Positions 63,217 through 64,000 of a stretch of 64,000 nucleotides of DNA are shown piece by piece. The position numbers and the translations under genes are program-made. The stretch lies in the NCBI GenBank assembly GCA_023014485.1, contig JAJOZX010009088.1:62001-126000 (forward strand). The letters run 5' to 3'. The stretch is from Bathynomus jamesi. Its lineage: Eukaryota; Arthropoda; Malacostraca; Isopoda; Cirolanidae. Each line of letters opens with the position of its first letter. Within the stretch, counting starts at the first letter, position 1. The notes under the pieces were generated by a model, which saw only the letters and a list, made by a program, of their open reading frames with translations, ran no database searches and was not told the DNA's origin.

Positions 63217-64000
63217 TTGAAATCGTGGTTTTCGTCCATTTTTTCTTCAATTTCAGCTATATACAAGTTTCGAACACTGGACCGGAGGAAGGTCATATTG
63301 AAGCTTCATCTTTTTGTAAATAAATCTTTCAATTGTATTCAAATAATGATTGATTTGCGCAAAGGTGTTATAATTATCTCACAAAGAAAATCTGCGGAAA
63401 AAAGCTAACGAAGAAATGAAAATATAATTATTTAAACCTTTTGAAGGAAATGGAATGGTAATTATTATTATTATTATTATTATGAATAAATAAGATTATG
63501 ATGCTCAAATTTCATTTATAATTTGTGATAAATCAAAATTTTTTAAACATTTTCAACGAAACAAAATTGAAATTGCTAAAAATGTTTAGAGAAAACGTGA
63601 AACAGATGATCAGTAAAGTGAAGGAAATATGAAAAAATAGGTACATACATAATAGACGTTTAATTATACGAACTACTTATATAAAATACATAAAAATAAC
63701 GAAATTCCGCATCAGTAGTGAGGAAGCAGTAAATACTTCGCGGAACATCGCGATATTTAAACTATAATAATAAGACGATATTTTCATAAAACAAAAGTAC
63801 GTTGTTGAATCAACGAGCGAATTTCCAAAATAAAAATATATTACCTAAAAATGGAAAACTAATTTTTTTTTTTAACTTTTGAATAATGAAAGTTTGTTCG
63901 CGGCGTTCAATGCGGAGGAAGAGACCATTGAAATAATTCTCTTAAAAAAATGCTTATGAAAATGAACATCTACACCATCATCTAAATTTAAAGTCATTAC

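Larger units (their letters stand above)
61819..64000. other. AT-rich non-coding tail of the window
   Basis: No supported gene. It contains a 34-bp minisatellite (listed), microsatellites at 62575-62679 (TA, TG), 63151-63215 (TA, GA) and an ATT run at 63465-63482. Confidence 0.55.

Noticed and set aside
1..64000. Host protein-coding genes, rRNA genes or integrated virus
   Set aside because: Every substantial frame belongs to a transposon or retrotransposon, or to low-complexity sequence. No viral or host gene signature was seen on either strand.

Overview
Eukaryotic, AT-rich, non-coding-dominated DNA with no recognisable host gene. The organism is most likely a decapod crustacean or another arthropod. 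The reasons are very long (TC)n, (TA)n, (CA)n and (CAT)n tracts, many TTAACCTAACC-type motifs, non-LTR retrotransposon ORFs of a kind I associate with crab and shrimp genomes (e.g. LNSRKAFGPDGV, RVESKAFRLINSPPLTD), DD41D and DD34D mariners, and tRNA-derived SINEs. The species cannot be fixed from sequence alone.

The window is a graveyard of nested mobile elements. 1-3.4 kb: no gene. 3.4-4.5 kb: broken DD34D mariner. 4.9-6.8 kb: tandem and foldback repeats. 6.8-21 kb: a jockey-like LINE is split by a BED-finger hAT (8-bp duplication GGCTCAAC), and its 3' tail is split by a 6.7-kb element X. X carries a giant transposase-like gene (HEEADTR/DTDV nuclease-like segment, Cys-rich tail), whose exon is itself split by a 668-bp foldback element with a 9-bp duplication. 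The 3' half of X plus flank is tandemly duplicated (2.13 kb). 20.7-26.3 kb: palindromic MITE, DD41D-type mariner, two CR1-like LINEs and small TIR elements inside the LINE tails. 26.6-31.9 kb: AT-rich DNA, one MITE. 32-37.8 kb: DD41D mariner split by a CR1-like LINE split by a hAT-type MITE. 38-42.3 kb: SINEs, a hAT MITE inside a SINE, and an inverted array of 264-bp tRNA-like units. 42.4-45.1 kb: two mariners and a head-to-head pair of Penelope-like fragments with a hammerhead ribozyme motif. 45.1-50.8 kb: degenerate hAT-like element, jockey-like LINE, TIR element. 51.5-52 kb: MITE and dimeric SINE. 52.15-61.8 kb: a three-level nest.

The most interesting content is two families of divergent hAT-like transposases. 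Family 1 (52270-55725 with a multi-exon gene, and a decayed copy at 45.1-47.3 kb) has an HWDGK ... FDTT(S/A)NTG ... CRHH ... NDxAERG order. Its D-to-D (65-67 codons) and D-to-E (about 324-325 codons) spacings match Hermes hAT transposase (D180, D248, E572). It has TAGGGTGGCC termini and a perfect 8-bp duplication. Family 2 (56537-58932, minus strand) shows SFDG ... ITDQTSHN ... NVHP ... SERSVG inside an element with long inverted ends. All copies carry stops or frameshifts, so the window is a fossil record rather than a set of active elements. Several nests can be dated relative to each other because the duplications are intact and paralogous empty sites exist in the same window.
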